The notes under the pieces: generated by a model
Databases searched by the model: none
Told to the model about the DNA's origin: nothing
The model's input: only the letters and a program-made list of their open reading frames with translations
Translations under genes and position numbers: made by a program
Part shown: positions 22,252 through 30,313 of the stretch, one piece after another
Layout: each line of letters begins with the position of its first letter
Numbering within the stretch: position 1 is the first letter of the stretch
Source of the DNA: a virus
IMG/VR virus record: IMGVR_UViG_3300047274_000120
Location: 1 to 32,998 of that record
Reading direction: 5' to 3' (one strand)
Length of the DNA stretch: 32,998 bases

Positions 22252-23052
22252 TTAAGTTTTTTGCCGAAGCTGCTGCTTATATTTGAAGACCTTGCTCATA
22301 TCGCCGGTCCTTGCAGCCTCTTCACGCAGACGATCCAATGTTGAGTCCACCGACCCACTGACAGGCCCAGTTCCACTTACGGTCTTCATCACAGGCGGCG
22401 GTGTTTTACGATTTACTTTCAATTGCGTCTCCAATTTGGCGACGGCAAATGCAAACTTCACAGGGTCTGAAATTGCTGCGAGTTCCTTTGCCTTCTTCGG
22501 GTTCTTTCCTAATGCGTACACAACTAATGCTGGATTCTCACATCCCGCGATCAACACGCCTTGCTGTGTGACCGAAAGCATTTCCTGTGCTATTGCCTCT
22601 GCGTCCTCATAATCGTTGACACGGAGCGTGGTTTTCGATTCGTCGTAGGTTCTTAGCTTGTCTGCCCACGCTTTGTGCTGGCTCTCTTCCTCAGCTCTTC
22701 GTGCGGCGTTTATTCGCTCGACCTCATCACGCTTTCGATACCAATCCTCTAGCGCAGTTTCAAACTTATCAGCATCGTAGTCATAATCACTTAGTGTCGG
22801 TTTCTGACCTAAAGCAACTGGTTTTGGCTCAGTCGTCTTTAATCGATCTTCCAACTCTCGGTTCTTGCGCTGCAATTCCCGATGTGATTTACGCAGTTCT
22901 CTAACCCAATCTGGCGCTCGGTTTTCCTCCGGAGGTGGCGATTCCTCCCCAATCGTAACCGTAACCTCTTCTTGTATTTGCTCTTCAACTTGAGGAGCTT
23001 CTGTTTCAAGAACCGGTTCTTCTACAATCGGCGCTACTGCCTCTTCACTCAT
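22252..23052 (-). CDS. Scaffold protein, P22 gp8-like
   Basis: A 266-residue acidic, helical protein. Residues 1-45 are Glu/Pro-rich and disordered; a coiled coil follows (WVRELRKSHRELQRKNRELE), then a middle with DADKFETALEDWYRKRDEVE, and a basic C-terminal segment (GDMSKVFKYKQQLRQKT) like the coat-binding end of P22 scaffold. It is located between portal and coat genes, the scaffold position. It should guide coat assembly and leave the head before or during packaging. Confidence 0.88.
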   Translation of the reverse strand: MSEEAVAPIVEEPVLETEAPQVEEQIQEEVTVTIGEESPPPEENRAPDWVRELRKSHRELQRKNRELEDRLKTTEPKPVALGQKPTLSDYDYDADKFETALEDWYRKRDEVERINAARRAEEESQHKAWADKLRTYDESKTTLRVNDYEDAEAIAQEMLSVTQQGVLIAGCENPALVVYALGKNPKKAKELAAISDPVKFAFAVAKLETQLKVNRKTPPPVMKTVSGTGPVSGSVDSTLDRLREEAARTGDMSKVFKYKQQLRQKT

Positions 23053-23064
23053 TTAAACCCCTTC

Positions 23065-25125
23065 TCACGACATCGGCTGCGTGGTTGCCATTTCAGGCGA
23101 CATCATACTCTGAATCGCCCGTATATTGTCAATATCCTTTCCTGTAGTTTCAGCTTCGGTTTTCGCAAGAGTTTCTATTGTTCTTGCCTGCGATAAATCC
23201 GCATCCGCTAAAACCTTGATCGTATCTGCTCGTGCTCTTGCGGCTTTGGCCTGCGCCTCTTCAGCAGCAGCGGCTAAGAATATCGAGTTCGGATCTTGGC
23301 CTTTACCTTGTAACTCGGCCATGAGTTCTTGCATTTCTTCATCTGTTGGTTTTACAACACCGAGGCGAACAAGTTTCTTGCGGAAGAAATCTCTGACTTC
23401 AGTAATTCCTTCGCCTTCCATATTCATCATCGCCATCGCTTGGAGAACTTGTTGCGTTTCAGGATCAGACGTGATTGCCATCATCCCAGTGAGCGCACGA
23501 ACCGTCGCAGCCCGACGCGAACTCGACGAAGGCCCCACGTCAACCGCCACATCAAACTCCGCTTTCGAAAGATCATTTTCCATCTCCACCGCGCCAGTAG
23601 GCGACAAAACGGGTTTAGAAAGCTGAATCATCTCCATCTCGCCCTGCGAGCCAAGGCCCTTCATCTTGCGGCCTTCTTCGACATAAACATCTTTTGCCAT
23701 AGAAAGCCAAATTTCGCCGCATCTGCGAATCGCTTTTGACATATTCGACATATAAATAAACGTCTGCATGTCCATGCGAGTCTGAATCATCTCGACGGCT
23801 TTGCCGGATATATTCGAGACCATCTTATCGGCTTGCTGTTGGTTGCCGAGAATATCTGCCATATCCTGCTCAGTCACTTGCATCAACCCAGCTAGTGCCG
23901 GAGGAATTGCAGCAGACCTCGTATAAGCCAAAGGCCCAGCGGCTTGCACCTGACCATTCGCATCCGTAAGCGGATTCAAAAGCAAGTAAGGATAATTCCT
24001 GAGATTATCCTCGGCCCACATCACTTGGTGACCAGCGACCTGTTCAGGCATCACAATTGGCTTTTCAATACTTGAATATGCGCTGATCTCTCCGAGTTTC
24101 GAGAGCTGCATATTCTTGAGTCTTTGCGCGTCTTTAGCCAATCTCACATGGCCCATACAACGCTCGACGTTGTCAATGAACCATCTCTTTCCGTAAACAG
24201 GAACCACCGGAATGCAGCGGCCTGGAATCCGTCCCAAGTCCTCAAGAATCCGTGAGCCGGACATAATATAAGCGTGGACTGTTTTCTTTCTGACCCGCTT
24301 TTGCCTTACCTCACGGCTGCCAATCGCAATAAGTCTTGTCTCTAATTCTTCGTCTTGCAGAAAGTCGGATTGTGTATATCTCTCTTCATCGCCTGCAATG
24401 GTTTCGAATATTCTGATCGTTTCGGTTTTATCCTCGACGCGATAATACTCAGCAACATAAACAACATCCGGCGTAGCCCAATCAAACTCGTACTGATGGA
24501 TTTCTTTAGGCCAGGTCGCAGGGTCATCGCCGTATTGATCCTGGTACGCATCGCGTGACATCGCTGTTATGACAAAGCAACGCTTGGCATCGGCCTTGTC
24601 TTGTCGTTTAGCATTCAGGTCGAAGAATACGGAAGAGTCAGCATCGAAGATCGGCTCCATCGCAATTCGCTGCCGCTCGTCTTCGTTGTCCTCTTCGTTC
24701 ACATAAGTCGTTTTAAGCCGCCAAGCCCCGAACCCACCACCGACCGCTTCCTCGAAAGCATTGTCGTATGCTTCTTCAGCTCCTGAGTCTTGCTCATCTG
24801 CGCGGTATAACTTATCGCAAGTGTCTGCAAGTTTGTCGTCTCTGGTTCCGTCTTTGCTGACGAAATCCACCGTGATTCGGTTATTTCGGTATTCGTTCAC
24901 AATCCGCATGACAGCCAACATGATCTTGTTGACCTCGAACTTCGGCTTGTTTGCGTATTGGTCTCGCAGCGGCCCTTCCCACTGCGCTCCTGAGATGGAG
25001 TAAAACCGTCGGTCTTGCAGGCACTGAAGGCGCTCGTCCCTGAGTGCCTCTTGGATTTTATCGAACTCTGCCAGCGCCTCGCCGTGGATTCGCCGCAGTC
25101 GTTCTTCTAAAGTTTCTCGCGCCAT
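23065..25125 (-). CDS. Portal protein, P22 gp1-like
   Basis: The 686-residue product is in the size range of the P22 portal (725). It opens with a helical region (LEERLRRIHGEALAEFDKIQ) and has FEVNKIMLAVMRIVNEYRNN, VGGGFGAWRLKTTYVNEED, YRVEDKTETIRIF, and a long C-terminal helix (EEAQAKAARARADTIKVLAD) like the P22 barrel. The ATG at 25125 is chosen because GGTGAG lies upstream and the longer frame from 25158 overlaps terL by 29 bases. It forms the DNA channel at the packaging vertex. Confidence 0.93.
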   Translation of the reverse strand: MARETLEERLRRIHGEALAEFDKIQEALRDERLQCLQDRRFYSISGAQWEGPLRDQYANKPKFEVNKIMLAVMRIVNEYRNNRITVDFVSKDGTRDDKLADTCDKLYRADEQDSGAEEAYDNAFEEAVGGGFGAWRLKTTYVNEEDNEDERQRIAMEPIFDADSSVFFDLNAKRQDKADAKRCFVITAMSRDAYQDQYGDDPATWPKEIHQYEFDWATPDVVYVAEYYRVEDKTETIRIFETIAGDEERYTQSDFLQDEELETRLIAIGSREVRQKRVRKKTVHAYIMSGSRILEDLGRIPGRCIPVVPVYGKRWFIDNVERCMGHVRLAKDAQRLKNMQLSKLGEISAYSSIEKPIVMPEQVAGHQVMWAEDNLRNYPYLLLNPLTDANGQVQAAGPLAYTRSAAIPPALAGLMQVTEQDMADILGNQQQADKMVSNISGKAVEMIQTRMDMQTFIYMSNMSKAIRRCGEIWLSMAKDVYVEEGRKMKGLGSQGEMEMIQLSKPVLSPTGAVEMENDLSKAEFDVAVDVGPSSSSRRAATVRALTGMMAITSDPETQQVLQAMAMMNMEGEGITEVRDFFRKKLVRLGVVKPTDEEMQELMAELQGKGQDPNSIFLAAAAEEAQAKAARARADTIKVLADADLSQARTIETLAKTEAETTGKDIDNIRAIQSMMSPEMATTQPMS

Positions 25126-25129
25126 TTGC

Positions 25130-26359
25130 TCACCATTTGTTTGTGACGGGCAGAACATCGACCATGACGGGCTTAGTCTTTTGCACTCTTCTCACGCCCT
25201 CGCAAGCGTATCTGAGCGCGTCAATCACATGATTGTTTCTGTCATCCAGCCGAGGCGTTACCTTTTGCGTCAGTGGATCGATTTTATACGAATAATGGGT
25301 TAATTCGTCAATCGTGTGCTGACACCTCGGATGCACAATAATCTCAAACGATTTCAGCCACTCAACGCCTTCCTCAACTGAGTTCGGGCCTTTGACTGCA
25401 GGCATGATTTTCTGAAAGCCGTTTCGCCTCATATAACTGATCGTCTCAGGTCTGCTTGAGTCAGCAACGATAGGCCATTTTTCAGACTCAGGAACCGTTA
25501 AAAATAAACTCGGCGTGTCGGTAATCTCGCAACCAACCATATACGCCTCGTAATCCACGTAGAGCTTTCGGCCTGTGATATGACAGCGAATCAAAACCGT
25601 TGGGTCAATCGCAAATCCCCAATCCGCTCCGAGTCTGTGAACCGCATCATCTGGCGTATCAAACTCCTCGATCCTCCAGTTTTTGAAGACCCTCGATGAG
25701 CTGTTCGCCACATAACCGCCTCGCCAAACATGTGCGTACTTGTCTGGATCTCTGCCTCGGTCGTATTCCATTTCGTGCTTAAGCACATCAGGAAACCACG
25801 GATTGTCTTCAAAGTTCACTTCCACCACAATCGCATCCGGTGGTGGGTTCTCGCCTCTCAGTAAATAGTTCACCGGATCGCTAATATGGTTCGGATTCCA
25901 TGTGAACCAAAGTTCCGACCCAGGCTTGCGGATCGTCGGCCTTAGCAGATCCAAAGACCTTTGGCTTAGACTCTGAGCCTCTTCGACCCAAGCCCTGTCG
26001 TAGCCTTCTAAAGACTTTATGCTGTCAGCCGTGTGATTCTGCATACCTTGGAAAATAATCGCGCCATCGCCTTTCTTGGACTTGATGACGGCTTCCTGCA
26101 CCTCGAAATAAGCACCGGCATTCATCGCCTCGATCTTCAGCTCAAGCAGGCGTTTCACTGATTGCGAAAGCGATTTCTGAACTTCTCGCACACAGACGGA
26201 TCTGCTGGACGGATTTAGAAGATGCTCTTCGACCATCAGCTCTGCAAAGAAATGGCTCTTTCCAGAGCCACGGCCTCCGAAGGCTCCCTTATATCGAGCA
26301 GGCTTGAGTAACGGAGCCGCCCATCTTGGCGTTTCAATCCTTAATGTTGTTTGCGCCAA
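25130..26359 (-). CDS. terL: Terminase large subunit (Sf6 gp2-like)
   Basis: A 409-residue packaging motor of the Terminase_3 type. Walker A is GGRGSGKS (28-35), Walker B is around RAWVEEA (D121, E126/E127), the coupling motif is FTWNP (152-156), and the nuclease acids are likely D246 (GADWGF), D300 (VADSSRPE) and D380 (HVIDALRYA). The N-terminal half closely resembles Sf6 gp2, which packages by headful. The start is a TTG at 26359 inside terS (26-base overlap), with no better start until deep in the ATPase domain. Confidence 0.95.
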   Translation of the reverse strand: MAQTTLRIETPRWAAPLLKPARYKGAFGGRGSGKSHFFAELMVEEHLLNPSSRSVCVREVQKSLSQSVKRLLELKIEAMNAGAYFEVQEAVIKSKKGDGAIIFQGMQNHTADSIKSLEGYDRAWVEEAQSLSQRSLDLLRPTIRKPGSELWFTWNPNHISDPVNYLLRGENPPPDAIVVEVNFEDNPWFPDVLKHEMEYDRGRDPDKYAHVWRGGYVANSSSRVFKNWRIEEFDTPDDAVHRLGADWGFAIDPTVLIRCHITGRKLYVDYEAYMVGCEITDTPSLFLTVPESEKWPIVADSSRPETISYMRRNGFQKIMPAVKGPNSVEEGVEWLKSFEIIVHPRCQHTIDELTHYSYKIDPLTQKVTPRLDDRNNHVIDALRYACEGVRRVQKTKPVMVDVLPVTNKW

Positions 26360-26789
26360 CGATTACTCGCTCGATCTTTTTGAACTCAATGGGCATACCA
26401 TCGATGCCGCTATGCTCGTGACGCTGCACTTCCTTCCAGCCCATTTGACACTTTGACCACCAGATTTGAGCGGTCGTATCGCCTGCCATAGCCTTTTGGA
26501 AGATTCCCTTGCCGACTTGAGCGTTTGCTTTAGCCTTGCCATTCAGCAGTTCGGCAGAAAACTTATCGCGCAGCGTATCAACGTGAATGCCATCTCGAAC
26601 TAGTGCCGCAATCTGCTCAAACGGCACGCCATAGCCAGATAACGCTTCTACTTGTTTGCGCTCTGAATCTGTCGGCTCAAACGGCTTGCGACCAGCACCA
26701 GCTCGTGCGCCACCGTAGTTTCTAGACTCCGTTGCCTCTTTTTTAGGCGCTCGGGTTGATTTTTCAGGATCTGATTTCTTTGTTGTCAT
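26334..26789 (-). CDS. terS: Terminase small subunit
   Basis: A 151-residue DNA-recognition subunit. The N terminus is basic and disordered (TTKKSDPEKSTRAPKKEATE); GGARAGAGRKP leads to a helix-turn-helix (SGYGVPFEQIAALVRDGIHV), then an oligomerisation helix (KANAQVGKGIFQKAMAGDTT, AQIWWSKCQMGW). The start has GGAGG 6 bases before ATG 26789, inside the end of the methyltransferase gene. It should bind a pac site, often within its own gene, and deliver DNA to TerL. Confidence 0.88.
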   Translation of the reverse strand: MTTKKSDPEKSTRAPKKEATESRNYGGARAGAGRKPFEPTDSERKQVEALSGYGVPFEQIAALVRDGIHVDTLRDKFSAELLNGKAKANAQVGKGIFQKAMAGDTTAQIWWSKCQMGWKEVQRHEHSGIDGMPIEFKKIERVIVGANNIKD

Positions 26790-27987
26790 TCATAACCTCC
26801 GCGAAAGGTTTTCCAGTTTCTGCGTGTATTGCTATTTTACCCGTAAAGTCTTGCCATCGCTTGACGATGACATCGCAGTATTTTGGGTCTAGTTCCATCA
26901 TTCGACAAGACCGACCTGTTTTTTCGCAGGCAATCAAAGTGCTGCCGCTGCCGCCAAAAAGATCAATCACGATGTCATCGCTTTTGCTTGAGTTATGCAG
27001 CGCCTTTTCAATTAAAGCGACCGGTTTTGGTGTTGTGTGGCCAACAACTCTTTCTTTATCAAACCTCCAAACACTTACTTGTTTTCTATCGCCATAAAAA
27101 GCGTGAGATCCGTTATTCATCCATCCGTACAAACAAGGCTCGTGTTGACTTTGATAGTCGGTTCTTGAAAGTGTCAAACTATTTTTAGCCCAAATAATCA
27201 TGCTACTAAAATGAAAAAACTCTCTAAACACCAAATGAAAAATATCGGCGCATTTATCTGAATGGAATACATAACATGACGCACCTGATTTGCAAGCGGT
27301 CACATAATTTGCAAACGCTTGTCTTAGCAAATCTTCAAGGCCTGATCGCTCATCATTATTAATTCCTTTGTAATCAACCCCATAAGGTGGATCTGTAAAC
27401 ACCATATCTGCCTTTTGTCCCTGCATTAACTTATCAACCGCATCCACGCTTGTACTATCGCCGCACATAAGCCTATGCTTGCCTAGTATCCAGATGTCTC
27501 CAGGCACAGTTCTCGCATTCTCAGGAATCGGAGGCACATCATCTGGATCAGTCAACCCTTCCGTTCCAACTGGCGCAAGCAACTCTTTTATCTCATCTAA
27601 CTCAAATCCAGTGAGCTCGAGGTCAAAACCAAGTTCCTGCAAATCAGCAAACTCAACCTTCAGCATTTCAGTATCCCAGCCCGAATTGAGTGCAAGCCGA
27701 TTGTCTGCAATCACATACGCTCGCTTTTGCGCTTCCGTAAGATGCTCGAGTCGAATACATGGAACTTCGCCTAATCCAAGCTTGCGAGCGGCAAGCACTC
27801 GTCCGTGGCCGGCAATGATTCCCCCACCCCCATCTATCAGAACCGGATTCGTAAACCCAAACTCTTTGATGCTGGCAGCAATTTGAGCAACTTGAGCATC
27901 TGAATGTGTCCTGCTGTTTCGAGCGTACGGAATCAGATTATCAATCGCCAGCTGCTCAATCTTCTCGGCTGCATGATGTTTCTTCAT
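26764..27987 (-). CDS. ParB-domain DNA methyltransferase fusion
   Basis: A 407-residue fusion. The N-terminal ~110 residues form a ParB/sulfiredoxin-like domain (IDNLIPYARNSRTHSDAQVA, then GGGGIIAGHGRVLAARKLGL). A DNA methylase follows, with DPPYGVDY at 199-206 (catalytic motif IV), the HTTPKPVAL element at 317-325 and the SAM-binding FGGSGST at 344-350. The DPPY-before-FGGSG order is the beta class, probably N6-adenine. Such genes commonly precede terminase; modifying phage DNA to resist restriction or mark DNA for packaging are the usual ideas. The centre of the gene (near 27180-27260) looks AT-rich. Confidence 0.93.
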   Translation of the reverse strand: MKKHHAAEKIEQLAIDNLIPYARNSRTHSDAQVAQIAASIKEFGFTNPVLIDGGGGIIAGHGRVLAARKLGLGEVPCIRLEHLTEAQKRAYVIADNRLALNSGWDTEMLKVEFADLQELGFDLELTGFELDEIKELLAPVGTEGLTDPDDVPPIPENARTVPGDIWILGKHRLMCGDSTSVDAVDKLMQGQKADMVFTDPPYGVDYKGINNDERSGLEDLLRQAFANYVTACKSGASCYVFHSDKCADIFHLVFREFFHFSSMIIWAKNSLTLSRTDYQSQHEPCLYGWMNNGSHAFYGDRKQVSVWRFDKERVVGHTTPKPVALIEKALHNSSKSDDIVIDLFGGSGSTLIACEKTGRSCRMMELDPKYCDVIVKRWQDFTGKIAIHAETGKPFAEVMNDNKEIRS

Positions 27988-27989
27988 GC

Positions 27990-28172
27990 TTACTTCCTGC
28001 TAATAACCGCAAGTAATTCCTCTGCCTGCAATCTCAACTCCACAGACAGCTTATGCAAATCCTTGCTCATATTCACTAATTCTAACGCTCTTGCCTCAAT
28101 CTCGCTTGTTTGCTGCGCTTTTAGAATCACGTCATCAGCCATTGATTTTACCGCGAGAATATTAAGATTCAT
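27990..28172 (-). CDS. Small coiled-coil protein, 60 aa
   Basis: The 60-residue product is almost entirely a heptad-patterned helix (QQTSEIEARALELVNMSKDL, SVELRLQAEELLAV), so it probably forms a dimer or binds a partner. The ATG has AAAGGAA 6 bases upstream. It lies between the DUF3310 gene (overlap 11 bases) and the methyltransferase. No family recognised. Confidence 0.7.
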   Translation of the reverse strand: MNLNILAVKSMADDVILKAQQTSEIEARALELVNMSKDLHKLSVELRLQAEELLAVISRK

Positions 28173-28377
28173 GCTGTTCCTTTACAAGTCTTTGTATTTC
28201 TCGGTCCACATACCATCTTGCTTTCCGCAAGTCCTCTATTTCTTTACCCTTCAGACTTGCTCGCCAAATGTATTTGGTAGCATTTCCTAAATTGAAATTC
28301 ATGTGCTCTGTGATTTCAATACATTCAACACCAGACGGATGACTTGTGTAGTGTTTTGGATGGTTTACGCTGTCCAT
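28162..28377 (-). CDS. DUF3310 protein
   Basis: A clear member of the DUF3310 family, small phage proteins often labelled nucleotide-kinase-like without proof. The signature is complete: VNHPKHYTSHPSGVECIEIT near the start, then MNFNLGNATKYIWRASLKGK and DLRKARWYVDREIQRLV. These 71 residues make the full domain. It overlaps the upstream gene by 13 bases and the 60-aa gene by 11. The biochemical function is not established. Confidence 0.95.
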   Translation of the reverse strand: MDSVNHPKHYTSHPSGVECIEITEHMNFNLGNATKYIWRASLKGKEIEDLRKARWYVDREIQRLVKEQHES

Positions 28378-28691
28378 GATTTCCTTGTGTCGGTTTTATC
28401 TGACCGCTTATCTGTTACAAACGGCGCAGTATGATTGCTCGTCAGCTTCTCCGAAATCTGCCACTCCAGTTCTTTCAGCAGCTCTTCAATCGTGTCGCCG
28501 TGGCCTGTTGCGTAACCGCGCTCCATCATCCATGCGGCGACTTTCTCACGCTCTGCTGCTGCTACAAGTGCGGCGAAACGTACTAGGCTTTCTTCTTTTC
28601 TTCGCATCTGCCACGTTTCAATTGTCGGGCCGATGTCTATTGGCAGCAGCCCCGCCTCTCTCGCCATCTTGATAATGTCGTCTCGTGTCAT
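28365..28691 (-). CDS. Small accessory phage protein, 108 aa
   Basis: The N-terminal part (TRDDIIKMAREAGLLPID, LVRFAALVAAAEREKVAAWM) is a helix pattern very common in small phage accessory proteins of proteobacterial phages, with the C-terminal half more variable (DTIEELLKELEWQISEKLTS). No catalytic motif is visible. It overlaps the preceding gene by 4 bases and DUF3310 by 13. Function unknown; probably not essential. Confidence 0.78.
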   Translation of the reverse strand: MTRDDIIKMAREAGLLPIDIGPTIETWQMRRKEESLVRFAALVAAAEREKVAAWMMERGYATGHGDTIEELLKELEWQISEKLTSNHTAPFVTDKRSDKTDTRKSWTA

Positions 28692-28966
28692 TTCAACCTC
28701 TCCTTCAGTGCGTCTCTTAGTTCTCGATAAGCATCGTCGTTGCCACGCTGTGCCTCGTACTCCAAAGCATCTAAGGATTGCCTCAGCAGCTCTGTATCCT
28801 CGTTATACCTGTCATCAAAAGCCTTCACCGTGTCCCAATCTGGTTTGAAGTCATTCATCCCTGTACTTTTCTCGTAGTCCTCAAAGCACTCTGCGGAGTG
28901 AAGGTTTGGGTTGGTGCTTCCGCAGTTACGCCCAGCGCATGGCTTCATGTTGTGGTCGCCGCTCAT
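28688..28966 (-). CDS. Small Cys-containing accessory protein, 92 aa
   Basis: The start is MSGDHNMKPCAGRNCGSTNP followed by HSAECF, giving C-x4-C and a third Cys with a His, which could hold a metal. The rest is acidic and helical (ALEYEAQRGNDDAYRELRDA). ATG 28966 is favoured by GAGG 5 bases upstream and by ATGA overlap with the previous gene. The DNA coding SGDHNM is part of a 21-bp repeat also found at 29558-29578. Confidence 0.75.
   Translation of the reverse strand: MSGDHNMKPCAGRNCGSTNPNLHSAECFEDYEKSTGMNDFKPDWDTVKAFDDRYNEDTELLRQSLDALEYEAQRGNDDAYRELRDALKERLK
28944..28964. repeat. 21-bp direct repeat, copy A
   Basis: TTCATGTTGTGGTCGCCGCTC on the plus strand matches 29558-29578 at 20 of 21 bases. 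Both encode SGDHNM on the minus strand at or near the start of separate genes. It is probably a recombination footprint joining accessory gene modules. Confidence 0.75.
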
Positions 28967-29184
28967 GCTTGCCTCACTGTTTGCGCGGCGTTCATGCCGC
29001 TGAGAAAGATTGCTGCCAGAGCCTTAGACAACGGCTGTCCTGCATTGCTCATGCTGGTGAAGATGTCGAGCGCTTCCTGCTCGACCATCATGCGAACGTC
29101 ATCCGGCAAACGTGTTGACTCCAGACCTTTTGGCTGGACTCGTTTGCCCACACGGCTGCGATGCGGTGCTTGGAGCGCGGTCAT
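28963..29184 (-). CDS. Small accessory protein, 73 aa
   Basis: A basic N-terminal half (HRSRVGKRVQPKGLESTRLP) leads to a helical C-terminal half (VRMMVEQEALDIFTSMSNAG, QPLSKALAAIFLSGMNAAQT). The pattern of ALDI...MSNAGQP...ALAAIFLSGMNAA occurs in small phage accessory proteins. No catalytic motif or true membrane span. It starts a few bases after the end of the 26-aa membrane micro-peptide and its stop overlaps the next gene as ATGA. Confidence 0.72.
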   Translation of the reverse strand: MTALQAPHRSRVGKRVQPKGLESTRLPDDVRMMVEQEALDIFTSMSNAGQPLSKALAAIFLSGMNAAQTVRQA

Positions 29185-29185
29185 T

Positions 29186-29266
29186 TCACATTCCTCCGAC
29201 TCTATAACCGGCCAAAAAGCACATTAGCCCAATCAGAATTATCGTTGCCCAATGTAATTCAATCAT
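29186..29266 (-). CDS. Membrane micro-peptide, 26 aa
   Basis: The only content of the short gap between 29184 and 29263 is a 26-codon frame. The ATG overlaps the TGA of the upstream gene (ATGA) and GGGAG lies 9 bases before it. The product begins MIELHWATIILIGLMCFLAG, a single membrane segment, then Tyr-Arg-Val-Gly-Gly-Met. It resembles the plan of the 22-aa peptide at 991-1059. Small phage membrane peptides can affect lysis timing, superinfection or host signalling; the role here is unknown. Confidence 0.6.
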   Translation of the reverse strand: MIELHWATIILIGLMCFLAGYRVGGM

Positions 29267-29631
29267 TTCTTCAACTCCCGAATCGAATCGGCAAGCGAGT
29301 CATTGCCCTCACCTGAGGCGTACCGAGCGGCCTCCTCCAACGCAGCATTCCAGACACCAATAGCTAATGCGGTATAAGCGTTATGCGGGCCTTTAGCGCA
29401 TACGTCCATATCGAGGTCAACCAGCTTTAAGTTCTTGTCAATTTTGGCCCAAGCGGTATTCCCTTGACCGTAAATCACGCTGTGCGGCTCATAAGCTGAC
29501 GGGCTAATCAACAATTGAGTGGGTTTGTCATACCGAAAAACTATGTTGTCTTTTTGATTCATGTTGTGATCGCCGCTCTTTTCTGACATAGCTTGGCGTA
29601 GTGCCTCTATTTGGTCTTGCATTAGGCTCAT
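29263..29631 (-). CDS. Accessory protein, 122 aa
   Basis: The N-terminal 24 residues (MSLMQDQIEALRQAMSEKSG) form a helix before a second possible start (MNQKDNIVFRYDKPTQLLIS). The body mixes strands and helices and ends with AYTALAIGVWNAALEEAARY then a charged helix. The segment coding SGDHNM is shared at the DNA level with the gene at 28688-28966, suggesting that this N-terminal extension was gained by recombination. GGGAG lies before the first ATG. Confidence 0.72.
   Translation of the reverse strand: MSLMQDQIEALRQAMSEKSGDHNMNQKDNIVFRYDKPTQLLISPSAYEPHSVIYGQGNTAWAKIDKNLKLVDLDMDVCAKGPHNAYTALAIGVWNAALEEAARYASGEGNDSLADSIRELKK
29558..29578. repeat. 21-bp direct repeat, copy B
   Basis: This copy differs from 28944-28964 at one base (A for G in the middle). 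Here it lies inside the N-terminal extension of the 122-aa gene, just before an internal ATG that may be the ancestral start. Confidence 0.75.
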
Positions 29632-29843
29632 TTCTCATATCTCCCTGATACAACTTCGTGTTGAAGAACACCGGCTTCCCAGTACACTTCCATGTTTGTG
29701 ATGTTGGCAGCGTACTTGCACCGGCTACCATCTTTCTTGCGGACAACCACAATCACCTGCTCGTCAGGCTCAGTCTCATCAAGCGCACAAGACAATGCAG
29801 CGGTAGCAGTCCACTTTGAATTGAATGGCTGAATCTTGCTCAT
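29628..29843 (-). CDS. Small accessory protein, 71 aa
   Basis: A compact, strand-rich protein: IQPFNSKWTATAALSCALDE at the start, DEQVIVVVRKKDGSRCKYAA in the middle, and NITNMEVYWEAGVLQHEVVS at the end. Two Cys residues are present but no motif is clear. The start overlaps the previous stop by ATGA, and AAGGA from the upstream KDKN codons serves as its ribosome site. Function unknown. Confidence 0.75.
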   Translation of the reverse strand: MSKIQPFNSKWTATAALSCALDETEPDEQVIVVVRKKDGSRCKYAANITNMEVYWEAGVLQHEVVSGRYEK

Positions 29844-30313
29844 ATGTTCTTATCCTTTAGTTTGGCTTCGATGGAGATAGCTATTGCTCGGTTTGGAAAC
29901 AACGCATATGAGGCGTAGCTAATTATTTCGTCCCGCTCCTCATCCGTCAGCCCAACCCATTCACGCTGCGGGGCTGCTAGGTAAAGCGGGAAAACATCGC
30001 TGTGATCTTTGAATTCCGCATCAACCTGATTCACTCCATCGTGATAACAAAATGGTTCCTGCCTCTCTGAATATGCAATGACTTCACGCAAATCGTTGAT
30101 CGCTTCCTCTGCAACCTTTTGCGGATAAACCGTAATCATTGGTCCTCCATCTTTTGGCTTTCTGACCTGCCATTTAGCCAACGGGTCTAGGAACCTTTCA
30201 ATAATTTCTAATGCGGTCAAAGCTCGTTTCATTGCTTCAGCATGTCCTTGCTTATTAGCCGGACAGTCTCTGCCTTGATTGCACTTCTGATTGCATGGTG
30301 GGCAAGTGCTCAT
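29840..30313 (-). CDS. Accessory protein with W-GL-TDEE module, 157 aa
   Basis: The N terminus is Cys-rich (MSTCPPCNQKCNQGRDCPAN), with four Cys that could bind a metal, followed by a helix (GHAEAMKRALTALEIIERFL). The C-terminal half carries RQEPFCYHDG, PLYLAAPQREWVGLTDEERD and IEAKLKDKN, the same pattern as in the neighbouring 96-aa gene. Such modules are frequent in phage accessory proteins but lack a known function. The two genes probably arose by duplication. Confidence 0.75.
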   Translation of the reverse strand: MSTCPPCNQKCNQGRDCPANKQGHAEAMKRALTALEIIERFLDPLAKWQVRKPKDGGPMITVYPQKVAEEAINDLREVIAYSERQEPFCYHDGVNQVDAEFKDHSDVFPLYLAAPQREWVGLTDEERDEIISYASYALFPNRAIAISIEAKLKDKNI

